DNA of 64,000 nucleotides from Gammaproteobacteria bacterium (GCA_021772975.1 JAJFKY010000016.1:310001-374000); one strand, 5' to 3'. Counted from the stretch's first letter, positions 55,292 to 63,967 are shown. Translations and numbers: made by a program. The notes: generated from the letters alone by a model not told the origin.

Positions 55292-55555
55292 GTGTCCGAA
55301 TTTAACTTCGGCTGGCACGATGCGATCGGCATCGCCGGTGTCAGTCTGATTTTACTCGCCTACCTGGGCATTCAACTTGAGCGCGTCAACGGCCAGAGCC
55401 TGGCCTATTCGTTGATCAATATGACCGGTGCAATCCTGATCCTGGTGTCGTTGTATTTCACCTTTAATCTGGCGTCGTTCATCATCGAATGTTTCTGGTT
55501 GGCCATCAGCATTCTCGGCATCGCCCGCTGGTTTCGGCGCAGACACCGCCAGTAG
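55292..55555 (+). CDS. small membrane protein, CBU_0592-like family
   Basis: 87 aa, GTG start three bases after the nuoN stop, so co-transcribed with nuo. Three hydrophobic helices; the AIGIAGVSLILLAYLGIQ and SLAYSLINMTGAILILVSL segments match the short CBU_0592-like membrane proteins that often follow nuoN or lie near DoxX-like genes. Function unknown. Confidence 0.8.
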   Translation: MSEFNFGWHDAIGIAGVSLILLAYLGIQLERVNGQSLAYSLINMTGAILILVSLYFTFNLASFIIECFWLAISILGIARWFRRRHRQ

Positions 55556-55681
55556 CAGCGGACCAGGCCGCGACCTGATTGGGTTTTCCGCGCAGATAAC
55601 CCACCCTCGGACTCCAATAGTTTGCGCCGCTGATGGATAACAGCTCGGGCTGGTCGATTACAGACGCGCAGATTTCCCCTG

Positions 55682-55740
55682 GTAAGAGCCCGCTTGCGGG
55701 CGAAGCAGGGTGTATAAGTCGCCCGCAAGCGGGCTCTTAC
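55682..55740. repeat. 59-base palindrome with perfect 22-base arms
   Basis: Arms at 55682-55703 and 55719-55740 are exact reverse complements around a 15-base loop. The core GAGCCCGCTTGCGGGC is typical of REP-like repeats. It lies between the nuo operon and the initiator tRNA and may also end the nuo transcript, although no T run follows. Confidence 0.8.
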
Positions 55741-55792
55741 GGATAGGGGTTGCATCAATGATGTTGCAGCGTTAGTATACTCGGCTTGCTGT

Positions 55793-55869
55793 TGCGGGGT
55801 GGAGCAGTCTGGCAGCTCGTCGGGCTCATAACCCGAAGGTCGCAGGTTCGAATCCTGCCCCCGCTACCA
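55793..55869 (+). tRNA. initiator tRNA-fMet (anticodon CAT)
   Basis: 77 bases with CCA. The anticodon arm TCGGG-CTCATAA-CCCGA has the three G-C pairs diagnostic of initiator tRNA, and the first base pair of the acceptor stem is mismatched (T opposite T; in E. coli C opposite A), also an initiator feature. The T-arm is GCAGGTTCGAATCCTGC. A factor-independent terminator follows. The 3' end from 55834 is repeated downstream. Confidence 0.95.
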
Positions 55870-55926
55870 ACTTTTCAACAGCATCAAGACCCCTGAAAAC
55901 CTGGCACACGCCGGGTTTTTTTGTGT
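55834..55926 (+). repeat. direct repeat, copy 1: tRNA-fMet 3' part plus terminator
   Basis: 93 bases identical to 56021-56113. It covers the last 36 bases of tRNA-fMet (from the variable region through CCA), a 28-base spacer and the terminator. The two copies are offset by 187 bases. Confidence 0.93.
55898..55922 (+). terminator. terminator after tRNA-fMet
   Basis: Eight-base stem AACCTGGC/GCCGGGTT with loop ACAC, followed by seven T residues. A second identical copy lies at 56085-56109 as part of the direct repeat. Confidence 0.88.
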
Positions 55927-56020
55927 CCTGTTGATTGGTTTTGTCATCCCAACTGAATCGGTTCGTCATCGCCCGACGGCCACTGCGTGGCTCGCCGGTC
56001 TCAGGCACGCATGACCCGGG

Positions 56021-56113
56021 CGAAGGTCGCAGGTTCGAATCCTGCCCCCGCTACCAACTTTTCAACAGCATCAAGACCCCTGAAAACCTGGCACACGCCG
56101 GGTTTTTTTGTGT
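56021..56113 (+). repeat. direct repeat, copy 2: orphan tRNA-fMet 3' part plus terminator
   Basis: Exact 93-base copy of 55834-55926. No 5' tRNA half precedes it; 55927-56020 is unrelated sequence that includes the palindrome-like CGGCCACTGCGTGGCTCGCCG. The tRNA part resembles an att site left by an integrative element, or the product of a tandem duplication. The terminator copy may also serve the convergent methyltransferase gene. Confidence 0.9.
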
Positions 56114-56127
56114 GTTAATGATACAGG

Positions 56128-56766
56128 TCAGCGGGGCTTCAACAGCCAGGCTTTTTCCCGCGCCGGACATTTGCCTTTCAATCCACCCGATACCGTCAGG
56201 CTCTCGAGCAGAGTCGGATGATAGCCTGACCCATAATGTCGCTGGACTTCGGCATCGCTGATGGAAAAAGGCGGGCCTGCCATCAGGCTTTGATCGTACT
56301 CGTAACACAGCAGCAGCTGCACCGCGCTATGGGTGATGCGGATTAAATGCGATGTGTATTGTTCGCGTACAGCTTGCGGCAAAGCCACCAGCGCGGCCCG
56401 GTCATAAACCGCGTCAAGCGGGCCAAGCACATCGGCGGTGAGGGCAAAAATATCGCCCACCATAATGGCAATATTTTTTGCCTGATAGCGCAGCAACTGG
56501 CCGGATTCAGAGATTGTCGGCCGCAGGCCAAGTTCCGTGAAAAGTTGCCTGACCGCCTTTTCGCTCAATTCGGACCCGGCCACCGCATAACCACTGGAAA
56601 GCAGCCAGTGGATATCCAGCGTTTTACCACACAGGGGTAAAAACACCCGGCTGCCGTGGGTTAAGCAAAGCTGATTGAAGTGTCTGACCAGCAGTGCATT
56701 GGCCTTGCTTTGATGAAAAGCGATGTCATTGTTGGCCCATACTTCATGCCAGAAACTGATCTCCAT
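56128..56766 (-). CDS. tpm: thiopurine S-methyltransferase
   Basis: 212 aa, typical bacterial TPMT length. It begins MEISFWHEVWANNDIAFHQ with the conserved FWxxxW, then RVFLPLCGKTLDIHWL (SAM motif), GSELSEKAV, and VYDRAALVALP. SAM-dependent methylation of thiopurines, selenium or tellurium compounds is the known activity. The ATG at 56766 has AAGGAG upstream. It is convergent with the tRNA locus and divergent from hypF. Confidence 0.94.
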   Translation of the reverse strand: MEISFWHEVWANNDIAFHQSKANALLVRHFNQLCLTHGSRVFLPLCGKTLDIHWLLSSGYAVAGSELSEKAVRQLFTELGLRPTISESGQLLRYQAKNIAIMVGDIFALTADVLGPLDAVYDRAALVALPQAVREQYTSHLIRITHSAVQLLLCYEYDQSLMAGPPFSISDAEVQRHYGSGYHPTLLESLTVSGGLKGKCPAREKAWLLKPR

Positions 56767-57451
56767 GCTCGCTCCTTAAAACGTTATGTTGTGATGACAT
56801 TGCCGATAGGGCCTAACTTCAAGTTAACTTGAGGCCAGGCAGGTAATGATACAAGCGCAAGCAATCGGCCTCGACGGAGGACACTGCAACAGATTTTCCC
56901 GCGAAGCCGGGCGAGCTTCTTTGCTGACTTCCTGTACCAGAAAGGCCTTTCAGAGCAGCTCGCTTGCGAGCGGTAGAACTCTTTGCGGTTGAATATACGC
57001 ATAACGTGGCAGAATTTCCCGTCATCGCGCTCGGTCGGAATAACAGGTTGTGTCGCAAGCGCCGGATAACACAGATTCCGGACGGCAGTGCGCCCAGTCA
57101 GGACTGCCGTAACACCCTATGGCGACAGGTTTTTTGGCGTATTGCAGCACTTTGCATAGCCGTTGTGACTTCGGCACTGCACGCCCCCTAAGACACGCTC
57201 GCGAGCGTGTCGGTAAACCAGGCGTTTCCTTGACACGGCAGCCGGATAACTGTTACGTTAAACCCATAAGATCATTGCTTAACGATGACAGCCAGCACTT
57301 ATAAAAACAAGTTACCAGACTGGCGTTTTGCAGTAATCCTAAGGATTTAGGAGCAGAAATTTAATTTCTGTAATTACATGATGTAATTTTTCTAGGGAGG
57401 GGTAAGTGTTTACACACCCGCGAGATTGTTTTTTTTACAGGCGATGTAATC
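56767..57451. other. 685-base divergent gap between tpm and hypF
   Basis: No credible gene. It holds a perfect 20-base palindrome at 57192-57211 (GACACGCTCGCGAGCGTGTC) and, close to hypF, three adjacent shorter palindromes at 57336-57388. The hyp promoter and its regulators are expected here. I looked for a -24/-12 (sigma-54) pattern and found none with correct spacing. Confidence 0.55.
57336..57388. promoter_or_regulatory. three consecutive palindromes upstream of hypF
   Basis: ATCCT-A-AGGAT (57336-57346), CAGAAATT-T-AATTTCTG (57354-57370) and AATTACAT-G-ATGTAATT (57372-57388) lie end to end, each with an odd-length centre. The last ends 63 bases before the hypF ATG. They may be operators for dimeric regulators of hydrogenase maturation, or RNA hairpins in the leader. 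The sequence TTTAGGAGCAG between the first two recurs as the hypC ribosome-binding region. Confidence 0.6.
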
Positions 57452-59878
57452 ATGAGCGCCATACGGACTCATGAGATTCGCGTGCGTGGCACAGTTCAGG
57501 GCGTAGGCTTTCGCCCGACCGTGTACAAGCTCGCCGCCAGAGAAAAACTGGTGGGTGAAGTTCTCAACGATTCCGAAGGGGTGCTGATACGTATCTCTGG
57601 TCAGCAATCAGAACTGCTCAACTTTGTTAAACAGCTTGATCTTGAATCACCGCCACTGGCCAAGATCGACAGCATCGAAGCGAAAGCCCTGCCGGGCGAC
57701 TGGAATTTCAAGGATTTTCGTATCTGCCCATCGCAACAGGGCACGGTAGCCACCGAAGTATCCGCCGACGCCGCCACCTGCGAGGCCTGTCTGGCAGAAC
57801 TGTTGGACGCCGATGAGCATCGTTATCGCTATCCGTTTACCAATTGCACGCATTGCGGCCCGCGAATTTCCATTGTCAAACGCATTCCCTATGACCGTGG
57901 CAATTCGACCATGGCGCCATTCCCGATGTGTGACCATTGTCGAGCTGAATACTCCAACCCGATGGATCGGCGGTTTCATGCCCAGCCGGTAGCCTGTTTC
58001 GATTGTGGTCCGACCCTAAGGCTTGAATTAAGCCATGAGGGCCGGAGCGATGTCGCAAACCAGCGACAGCATTCGGATCAAGTCCTGGCGCAGGTCGATA
58101 CTGCCTTGCGGCAGGGAAAAATTGTTGCCATCCGTGGCATTGGCGGGTTTCATTTGTGCTGTGATGCAGCCAATCATGATGCCGTCAAAACCCTTCGACA
58201 GCGCAAGCATCGCTATGCAAAACCATTCGCGCTGATGACTCACAAGCTGGACCTGATCGACGCCTACTGCGAAGTATCGCCAGTCGAGCACGAGCAATTG
58301 ACCAGTAATAATGCACCTATCGTGTTGTTGCGCCAAAAACAGCAGCTGCCGGATACGCTGCCGAGATTGTCTGAAGACATAGCTCCGGGCTCTGATTTGT
58401 ATGGTTTTATGCTGCCTTACACACCCTTGCACTGGTTGATTACCCGGCAGTTTGGCAACCCCCTGGTGATGACCAGCGGTAATTTGTCCAAACAGCCGCA
58501 GATTATCGACAACCGGGAGGCACAGGAGCAGTTGGCCGGTATTGCTGACTTGATTCTGTACCATGATCGCGATATCGCCAATCGGATTGATGACTCGGTG
58601 GTGCGCTGTATGGCTGGCCAGCCACGCATTATGCGGCGCGCGCGAGGTTATGCGCCCAGATCGTTTATTCTGCCTCCTGGGTTTGCCTCAAGCCCTGAAA
58701 TTGTGGCCTGCGGCGCTGAGCTTAAAGCCACTTTCTGCCTGCTCAAAAACGGCGCGGCGATGGTTTCGCAGCATCAGGGCGATTTGGAAGATATCAGTAC
58801 ATTTGACGATTACGTCAAAAACCTGCGCTTATACCAGCGTCTGTATGATGTTGCTCCAGATATTATCGTGGCGGACAAACACCCCGAATACGTATCCAGC
58901 AAATTCGCCAAACATGAATTGGCGGCTGAATACCCGGCAGCAAGTATCATCGAAGTACAGCATCACCATGCACACATCGCCAGCTGCCTGGCGGAAAACA
59001 GCGTTCCGCTTGCTAGTGCTCCGGTATTGGGCATCGCCCTGGATGGTCTCGGTTTTGGCGATGACAACAGTCTATGGGGCGGTGAATTTCTGCTGGCTGA
59101 TTACACCACTTCCACCAGAGTCGGGCGGTTGAAACCGGTCGCGTTACCGGGCGGCGCTCAGGCCATTAAAGAGCCCTGGCGCAATACCTACGCGCACCTG
59201 CTCAACGCCATGCCATGGGATGAATTCAACCGGCGCTATGGTGATTTGGCGCTGTGCCGGTATTTTCAGGACCAACCGCTTGAGATTCTGGAGCGGATGC
59301 TTGCCGAGGGCATCAACTCACCGCCGGCCAGTTCCTGCGGGCGGCTGTTTGATGCCGTGGCGGCGGCCGTGGATTTATGTCGTTCGCATGCCCGCTATGA
59401 AGGCCAGGGAGCGATTGAGCTGGAAATGAAAGTCAGCGGCCGGCTTGACCAGTCCGGCCTGTTTAAACCACAGCTGGGCGCCTATCAGTTCGCCACCCGG
59501 CTGATTCCGGCCACCGGGCAGACGGCGGCATTATGGGAAATAGATGCTGCCCCTATGTGGTTTGAATTACTGGATGATATCCGCCGGTCAGCCGCGACGG
59601 AAAGCATTGCAACCCGCTTTCATGCGGGGCTTGTCGAGGTGATCGATAGCGTGATTGGCAAGCTTGCCGAACAGCACCCTATCACCACCGTGGCGCTCTC
59701 CGGAGGTTGTCTGCAAAACAAGGTGCTGCTGGAGAATCTGACCGCACGTATCCAGCTGCGGGGGCTTAACTGTCTCAGTCAAACCCAGTTTCCCTCCAAT
59801 GATGGTGGTATCTCCCTGGGACAGGCGGTGATTGCGGCGGCTCAAAAGCTGAGTGCTGATGCTGGCAGGCGGAGCTGA
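57452..59878 (+). CDS. hypF: hydrogenase maturation carbamoyltransferase HypF
   Basis: 808 aa. N-terminal acylphosphatase domain (VRGTVQGVGFRPTVYKLA, about 11-28), two zinc-finger pairs (CEACLAEL, CTHCGPR; then CDHCRAEY, CFDCGP), the YrdC-like nucleotide-binding domain (about 205-390) and the C-terminal Kae1-like domain with HHHAHIASCLAE and ALSGGCLQNKVLLENL. It uses carbamoyl phosphate and ATP to carbamoylate the C-terminal Cys of HypE, the source of the CN ligands of [NiFe]-hydrogenase. First gene of the hyp operon here. Confidence 0.97.
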   Translation: MSAIRTHEIRVRGTVQGVGFRPTVYKLAAREKLVGEVLNDSEGVLIRISGQQSELLNFVKQLDLESPPLAKIDSIEAKALPGDWNFKDFRICPSQQGTVATEVSADAATCEACLAELLDADEHRYRYPFTNCTHCGPRISIVKRIPYDRGNSTMAPFPMCDHCRAEYSNPMDRRFHAQPVACFDCGPTLRLELSHEGRSDVANQRQHSDQVLAQVDTALRQGKIVAIRGIGGFHLCCDAANHDAVKTLRQRKHRYAKPFALMTHKLDLIDAYCEVSPVEHEQLTSNNAPIVLLRQKQQLPDTLPRLSEDIAPGSDLYGFMLPYTPLHWLITRQFGNPLVMTSGNLSKQPQIIDNREAQEQLAGIADLILYHDRDIANRIDDSVVRCMAGQPRIMRRARGYAPRSFILPPGFASSPEIVACGAELKATFCLLKNGAAMVSQHQGDLEDISTFDDYVKNLRLYQRLYDVAPDIIVADKHPEYVSSKFAKHELAAEYPAASIIEVQHHHAHIASCLAENSVPLASAPVLGIALDGLGFGDDNSLWGGEFLLADYTTSTRVGRLKPVALPGGAQAIKEPWRNTYAHLLNAMPWDEFNRRYGDLALCRYFQDQPLEILERMLAEGINSPPASSCGRLFDAVAAAVDLCRSHARYEGQGAIELEMKVSGRLDQSGLFKPQLGAYQFATRLIPATGQTAALWEIDAAPMWFELLDDIRRSAATESIATRFHAGLVEVIDSVIGKLAEQHPITTVALSGGCLQNKVLLENLTARIQLRGLNCLSQTQFPSNDGGISLGQAVIAAAQKLSADAGRRS

Positions 59879-59945
59879 GGGCCGTTTGATTGAACAACTT
59901 CAACGATTGCTGGAAAGATTGATAATCATAATTTAGGAGCAGGAT

Positions 59946-60224
59946 ATGTGTCTTGGAATACCCGGAAAAATTGTCCACATCGTTGATCACGAGCTGCAGC
60001 TTGGCATGGTTGATGTCGGCGGTATTCAGCGCGAGGTCAATCTAAGCTGTGTTGCCGAAGATGATCAGAAGCTGGAAAGCTACCTGGACGAATGGGTGCT
60101 GGTACATGTTGGCTTCGCGATGAGTGTCATTGATGAAGATGAGGCGCAGGCAACACTGGGTGTCTTGAACGAGCTGGGGGAAATGCAGGAAGAGCTGACG
60201 GCCATGCGCGAAGGTGCGTCTTGA
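59946..60224 (+). CDS. hypC: hydrogenase maturation chaperone HypC/HybG
   Basis: 92 aa. It starts MCLGIPGKIV; the Cys after the initiator Met carries the Fe(CN)2CO group. AGGAG lies upstream of the ATG. HypC shuttles iron with HypD and delivers it to the hydrogenase large subunit. The C-terminus is acidic and helical (ELGEMQEELTAMRE). The next gene begins about 40 bases later. Confidence 0.97.
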   Translation: MCLGIPGKIVHIVDHELQLGMVDVGGIQREVNLSCVAEDDQKLESYLDEWVLVHVGFAMSVIDEDEAQATLGVLNELGEMQEELTAMREGAS

Positions 60225-60267
60225 AATCCACTGACAATTATCCCGCGGCAGGTCGGATTCGATAGCT

Positions 60268-60966
60268 ATGAAATCATCAGGCAATAACAAAGAACAGCTG
60301 CAGGGCCTGTATCCATTCTTACACAATAAGCCACAGGATGCCGCATCACTGAACTCAGCTTTGTTTGAATCGGTTACCCAGAAATACGATCATCATCAAA
60401 GCGTTATCGAAAGTTTCGTCAAAGACAATGCGCAGTCTATCGTCGATGTCGCGCATACCATTGCCGACGCGTATTTACAGGGCGGTCAGTTATTTACCAT
60501 GGGCTGCGGCGGTTCCAGCAGTGACGCATCGCATATCGCGGTTGAATTTTTACATCCGGTCACCGCCGGCCGGCCGGCACTGGCGGCTTATGACTTAACC
60601 ATGGATAAAACCCTGATCACCGCCATTTCCAATGACGTTGGCTTTGACCATGTATTCATGCGTCAGGTCAATGCCCTGGTTAAAGCGGGCGATGTTCTGA
60701 TCGGTGTTTCCACCAGTGGTAATTCCAACAGTCTGATACGCGCTTTTAAAGCCGCGCAGGCAAAAGGCGCGGCAACCATTGCCCTGCTGGGCGGCGGCGG
60801 CGGCGAAACGCTGCACAGCGGGCTGGATCATTGCCTGGTGGTGGCCAGCGACAGCATTCACCGAATTCAGGAATGTCATGTCTTTGTCTATCACGTGCTG
60901 TGGGATCTGGTACATACCCTGCTGGCTGATCAGCGCGGCAATCTGAACGCCGCTGAGACAGCCTGA
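60268..60966 (+). CDS. SIS-domain (GmhA-like) protein within the hyp operon
   Basis: 232 aa. The SIS fold shows GCGGSSSDASHIAVEF (about 75-90) and SVSTSGNSNSLIRAF (about 151-165), the phosphosugar-binding Ser/Gly motifs of sedoheptulose-7-phosphate isomerases. GmhA makes the heptose precursor of lipopolysaccharide. Here the gene lies between hypC and hypD with short gaps on both sides and no other heptose gene nearby, so it may have a hydrogenase-linked role. The family is clear; the specific reaction is not. Confidence 0.88.
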   Translation: MKSSGNNKEQLQGLYPFLHNKPQDAASLNSALFESVTQKYDHHQSVIESFVKDNAQSIVDVAHTIADAYLQGGQLFTMGCGGSSSDASHIAVEFLHPVTAGRPALAAYDLTMDKTLITAISNDVGFDHVFMRQVNALVKAGDVLIGVSTSGNSNSLIRAFKAAQAKGAATIALLGGGGGETLHSGLDHCLVVASDSIHRIQECHVFVYHVLWDLVHTLLADQRGNLNAAETA

Positions 60967-61015
60967 CAGCAGACATGAAAGCTTATTCTCGCACTAATAA
61001 AAAAGGAACATTAGC

Positions 61016-62173
61016 ATGAAATACGTTGACGAATTTCGGGATCCTGAAAAAGCGAAGATTCTTATTAATGAAATTGAGGCACTGGCAGAAACATTGCACA
61101 GCCGCTGGCAGCGGCCGATCCGGATCATGGAGGTGTGCGGGGGGCACACCCATTCGATTTTTCGTTACGGTATCGAAAATCTTCTGCCGGAAAGCATCGA
61201 GCTGATTCACGGCCCGGGTTGTCCGGTATGCGTGTTGCCGATGGGGCGGGTGGATGACTGCGTGCAGATCGCGGAACGCCCGGAAGTCATTTTCACCACC
61301 TTTGGTGATGCCATGCGCGTGCCGGGTTCCAAGAAAAGCCTGCTGGAAGCCAAAGCCAACGGCGCCGACGTGCGGATGGTCTATTCGCCCATGGATGCGC
61401 TCAGCCTGGCGCGCAAAAACCCTGACCGGGAAGTGGTGTTCTTCGGTCTCGGGTTTGAAACCACCATGCCCAGCACGGCATTAACGATATTACAGGCCGA
61501 AGCAGAGGGCATTACCAATTTTTCTCTGTTCTGTAACCACATCACCATCATTCCAACCGTCAAGGCGGTATTGGATTCGCCCGATATGCAGCTCGACGGC
61601 TTCCTGGGCCCGGGGCACGTCAGCATGGTGATCGGTAACGATCCGTATGCGTTTATTGCCACGCATTATCACAAACCAGTGGTAGTGGCGGGTTTTGAAC
61701 CACTGGATATTCTGCAGTCGCTGTGGATGGTGCTCAAACAGCTGGAGAGCGATGAGGCAAAAATCGAAAACCAGTACAGCCGCATTGTGCCGGAAGGTGG
61801 CAACGATGTGGCGCTGCAGGCGATCGGCAAGGTGTTCAGGCTGCGGGAGTTTTTCGAGTGGCGGGGGCTGGGTTCTATCGATCACTCCGGCGTGCAGCTG
61901 ACCGACGCCTATCTGGCCTATGATGCTGAGACGAAGTTTAACGTCAAATCAATCGCGGTGGCTGATCCGAAGTCCTGCCAGTGTGGTGAAGTTTTGAAGG
62001 GCGTTATCAAACCCTGGGACTGTAAAGTCTTCGGCAAGGCCTGCACCCCGGAAACCCCGATGGGCGCGCTGATGGTTTCCAGTGAAGGCGCCTGCGCCGC
62101 GTATTATCAGTACGGTGATCTGAAAAAACTCAATGTACGTCTTGAGGTGGAAGAAGAGGTGGCCGTAGCATGA
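61016..62173 (+). CDS. hypD: hydrogenase maturation protein HypD
   Basis: 385 aa. The catalytic motifs are CGGHTHSIFRYG (about 41-52), GPGCPVCVLP (about 66-75) and the GPGHVSMVIG region; the C-terminal [4Fe-4S] site has CQCGEVLKG, WDCKVFGKAC and the later GAC. With HypC it holds the iron while the CN and CO ligands are added. The stop overlaps hypE by ATGA. Confidence 0.97.
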   Translation: MKYVDEFRDPEKAKILINEIEALAETLHSRWQRPIRIMEVCGGHTHSIFRYGIENLLPESIELIHGPGCPVCVLPMGRVDDCVQIAERPEVIFTTFGDAMRVPGSKKSLLEAKANGADVRMVYSPMDALSLARKNPDREVVFFGLGFETTMPSTALTILQAEAEGITNFSLFCNHITIIPTVKAVLDSPDMQLDGFLGPGHVSMVIGNDPYAFIATHYHKPVVVAGFEPLDILQSLWMVLKQLESDEAKIENQYSRIVPEGGNDVALQAIGKVFRLREFFEWRGLGSIDHSGVQLTDAYLAYDAETKFNVKSIAVADPKSCQCGEVLKGVIKPWDCKVFGKACTPETPMGALMVSSEGACAAYYQYGDLKKLNVRLEVEEEVAVA

Positions 62174-63267
62174 GTGAAGCACACGCAACGGCAGCCGATA
62201 CCGGCACCCCCGAAAGCACCCGGGTCAGACACGGCAAACTGGTCAGCCAGGTCATTACCCTGGCGCATGGCGGTGGCGGTAAAGCGATGCGCGATCTGAT
62301 TGATGACGTGTTTATCAGCGCGTTTGACAATCCGGCTTTAAACACCCTGGAAGATCAGGCGCGTTTTCAGTTAAGTGACCTTGCCAGACTGGGCGACCGG
62401 CTGGCCTTGACCACCGATTCGTATGTCATCGACCCGGTGTTTTTCCCCGGCGGTGATATCGGCAAGCTTTCTATCTGCGGAACCGTGAATGATCTGGCGG
62501 TGGGTGGCGCAACGCCATTGTATTTAACCTGCGGCATGATTATCGAAGAAGGCATGCCGGTCGAGACGCTGAGGAAAATCGTTGCTTCCATGGCCAGTAC
62601 CGCCCGGCAGGCCGGTGTGCAGATCGTCACCGGCGACACCAAAGTGGTGGAGCGTGGTAGCTGTGACAAGATTTTTATCAACACCGCCGGGGTCGGCGTC
62701 ATTAAGCAGGATTATCAGTTGGGTGCACATCTGGCGCAGCCGGGTGACGTGATCCTGGTGAATGGCTTTCTGGGTGATCATGGTGCGGCCATATTAAACG
62801 CGCGCGGTGATATGAACCTCAGCAGTCCGGTTGAAAGTGATTGTGCGCCGTTGCAGGGTTTAATCCAGGCTGTATTGACGGCCGCACCCGGCACCCGTTT
62901 TATCCGGGATGCCACGCGCGGGGGCATTGCTTCGGTGTTGAACGAGATTGCCCAGTCATCCAAAGTGGCCATCGAAATTGAAGAAAGTCGCACGCCATTG
63001 CGCAAAGAAGTCAAAGGTTTCTGTGAAATTCTGGGGCTGGATCCGCTGTACCTGGCCAATGAAGGAAAAATCGTTGTTGTTGTTCCGGAGGCAGAGCAGG
63101 ATGCTGCACTGAGTGCGATGCGTGCCCATGAGTTCGGTGAGGAAGCTACCTCGATCGGACAGGTACTGACCGGCGGTGTCGCGGGCCGGGTGCATATGCA
63201 GACCGGTTTTGGCGGCAAGCGCATCGTAGACATGCTGGTTGGCGAGCAATTGCCGCGAATCTGCTGA
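62170..63267 (+). CDS. hypE: hydrogenase maturation protein HypE
   Basis: 365 aa. The AIR-synthase-like ATP-binding fold (LAHGGGGKAMRDLI, TDSYVIDPVFFPGGDIG, VTGDTKVVERG) ends in the exact family terminus PRIC, whose last Cys accepts the carbamoyl group from HypF and is dehydrated to thiocyanate. It overlaps hypD by 4 bases. The N-terminal ~25 residues before the conserved region are an unconserved extension. Confidence 0.97.
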   Translation: MSEAHATAADTGTPESTRVRHGKLVSQVITLAHGGGGKAMRDLIDDVFISAFDNPALNTLEDQARFQLSDLARLGDRLALTTDSYVIDPVFFPGGDIGKLSICGTVNDLAVGGATPLYLTCGMIIEEGMPVETLRKIVASMASTARQAGVQIVTGDTKVVERGSCDKIFINTAGVGVIKQDYQLGAHLAQPGDVILVNGFLGDHGAAILNARGDMNLSSPVESDCAPLQGLIQAVLTAAPGTRFIRDATRGGIASVLNEIAQSSKVAIEIEESRTPLRKEVKGFCEILGLDPLYLANEGKIVVVVPEAEQDAALSAMRAHEFGEEATSIGQVLTGGVAGRVHMQTGFGGKRIVDMLVGEQLPRIC

Positions 63268-63337
63268 TCGCGATGCCCAACACCAAACAACTGGGCACCA
63301 GACATTTGGGTATTACTAAATTCAAGAAGGATAGATC

Positions 63338-63967
63338 ATGACGCAGACATCAAAAAAACAATTCCCGGTCAAGCAATACACACCAACTTCAGGCGTCGAT
63401 GTGCAGATCGTGGAGGGTGACAAGGTCATTAAACTCGATTATCAGGGCTCGATGACCAACCACACCAGTTCGCTGTGGTGGGGAACGGCGGTCGGCTATC
63501 GTGCCATGCAGATGGCGGCCAAGGCATTATCGGATGATTATCTGTGGAGCAGGGATAATTTACGCCTGGTCAGTGGCCATCCCGGTCCCGGGGTACTTGA
63601 TTCATTGAATTTCGTCACCGGTTGCCGTGATCGCGGCGCCATCACGGTGATGGAAAACGCCAATTGTACGGGTCGTTGCAACAGTGAAATGACCTTCGAA
63701 TGGTGGGTCAGCGATGATGAAAAAACCGCGCATGTCGCGTTGCGCGAGGATTTTGTACCGCGTGAGTTTTATGAATTAATTGACCGCCGTGTTTATCAGG
63801 AAAACACCGCTGAAGATGATCGTTTGTTTGAACTGTATAAAGTCAATCTATCAACCCGTCTGTGGGTCGCTGCGTTGGAAGATAATTTTTCAGTGACCTA
63901 TCAGGACCCGTTGGCGGTGGGTGAGTTGCCACCGGATCATGCCTGGAATAAGGCAGCAACAGGATGA
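63338..63967 (+). CDS. FmdE-like protein associated with the hyp operon
   Basis: 209 aa. The central part recalls the FmdE (formylmethanofuran dehydrogenase subunit E) fold: WWGTAVGYRAMQMAAKAL, then RLVSGHPGPGVLDSLNFVTG, then a CRDRG turn and a Cys pair in NANCTGRC. It lacks the full GHxCPG motif of classical FmdE. FmdE-like proteins bind metal, which suits a hydrogenase context. It is about 70 bases after hypE with AAGGA before the ATG, and it overlaps the next start by 4 bases. Assignment is by resemblance only. Confidence 0.55.
   Translation: MTQTSKKQFPVKQYTPTSGVDVQIVEGDKVIKLDYQGSMTNHTSSLWWGTAVGYRAMQMAAKALSDDYLWSRDNLRLVSGHPGPGVLDSLNFVTGCRDRGAITVMENANCTGRCNSEMTFEWWVSDDEKTAHVALREDFVPREFYELIDRRVYQENTAEDDRLFELYKVNLSTRLWVAALEDNFSVTYQDPLAVGELPPDHAWNKAATG

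Noticed and set aside
56021-56056. Second tRNA gene
   Set aside because: Only the 3' 36 bases are present; the D-arm and anticodon arm are missing, so it is a fragment in a direct repeat.
57300-57451. Sigma-54 promoter for hypF
   Set aside because: The GG and GC elements near TGGCGTTTTGC are six bases apart and not ten.
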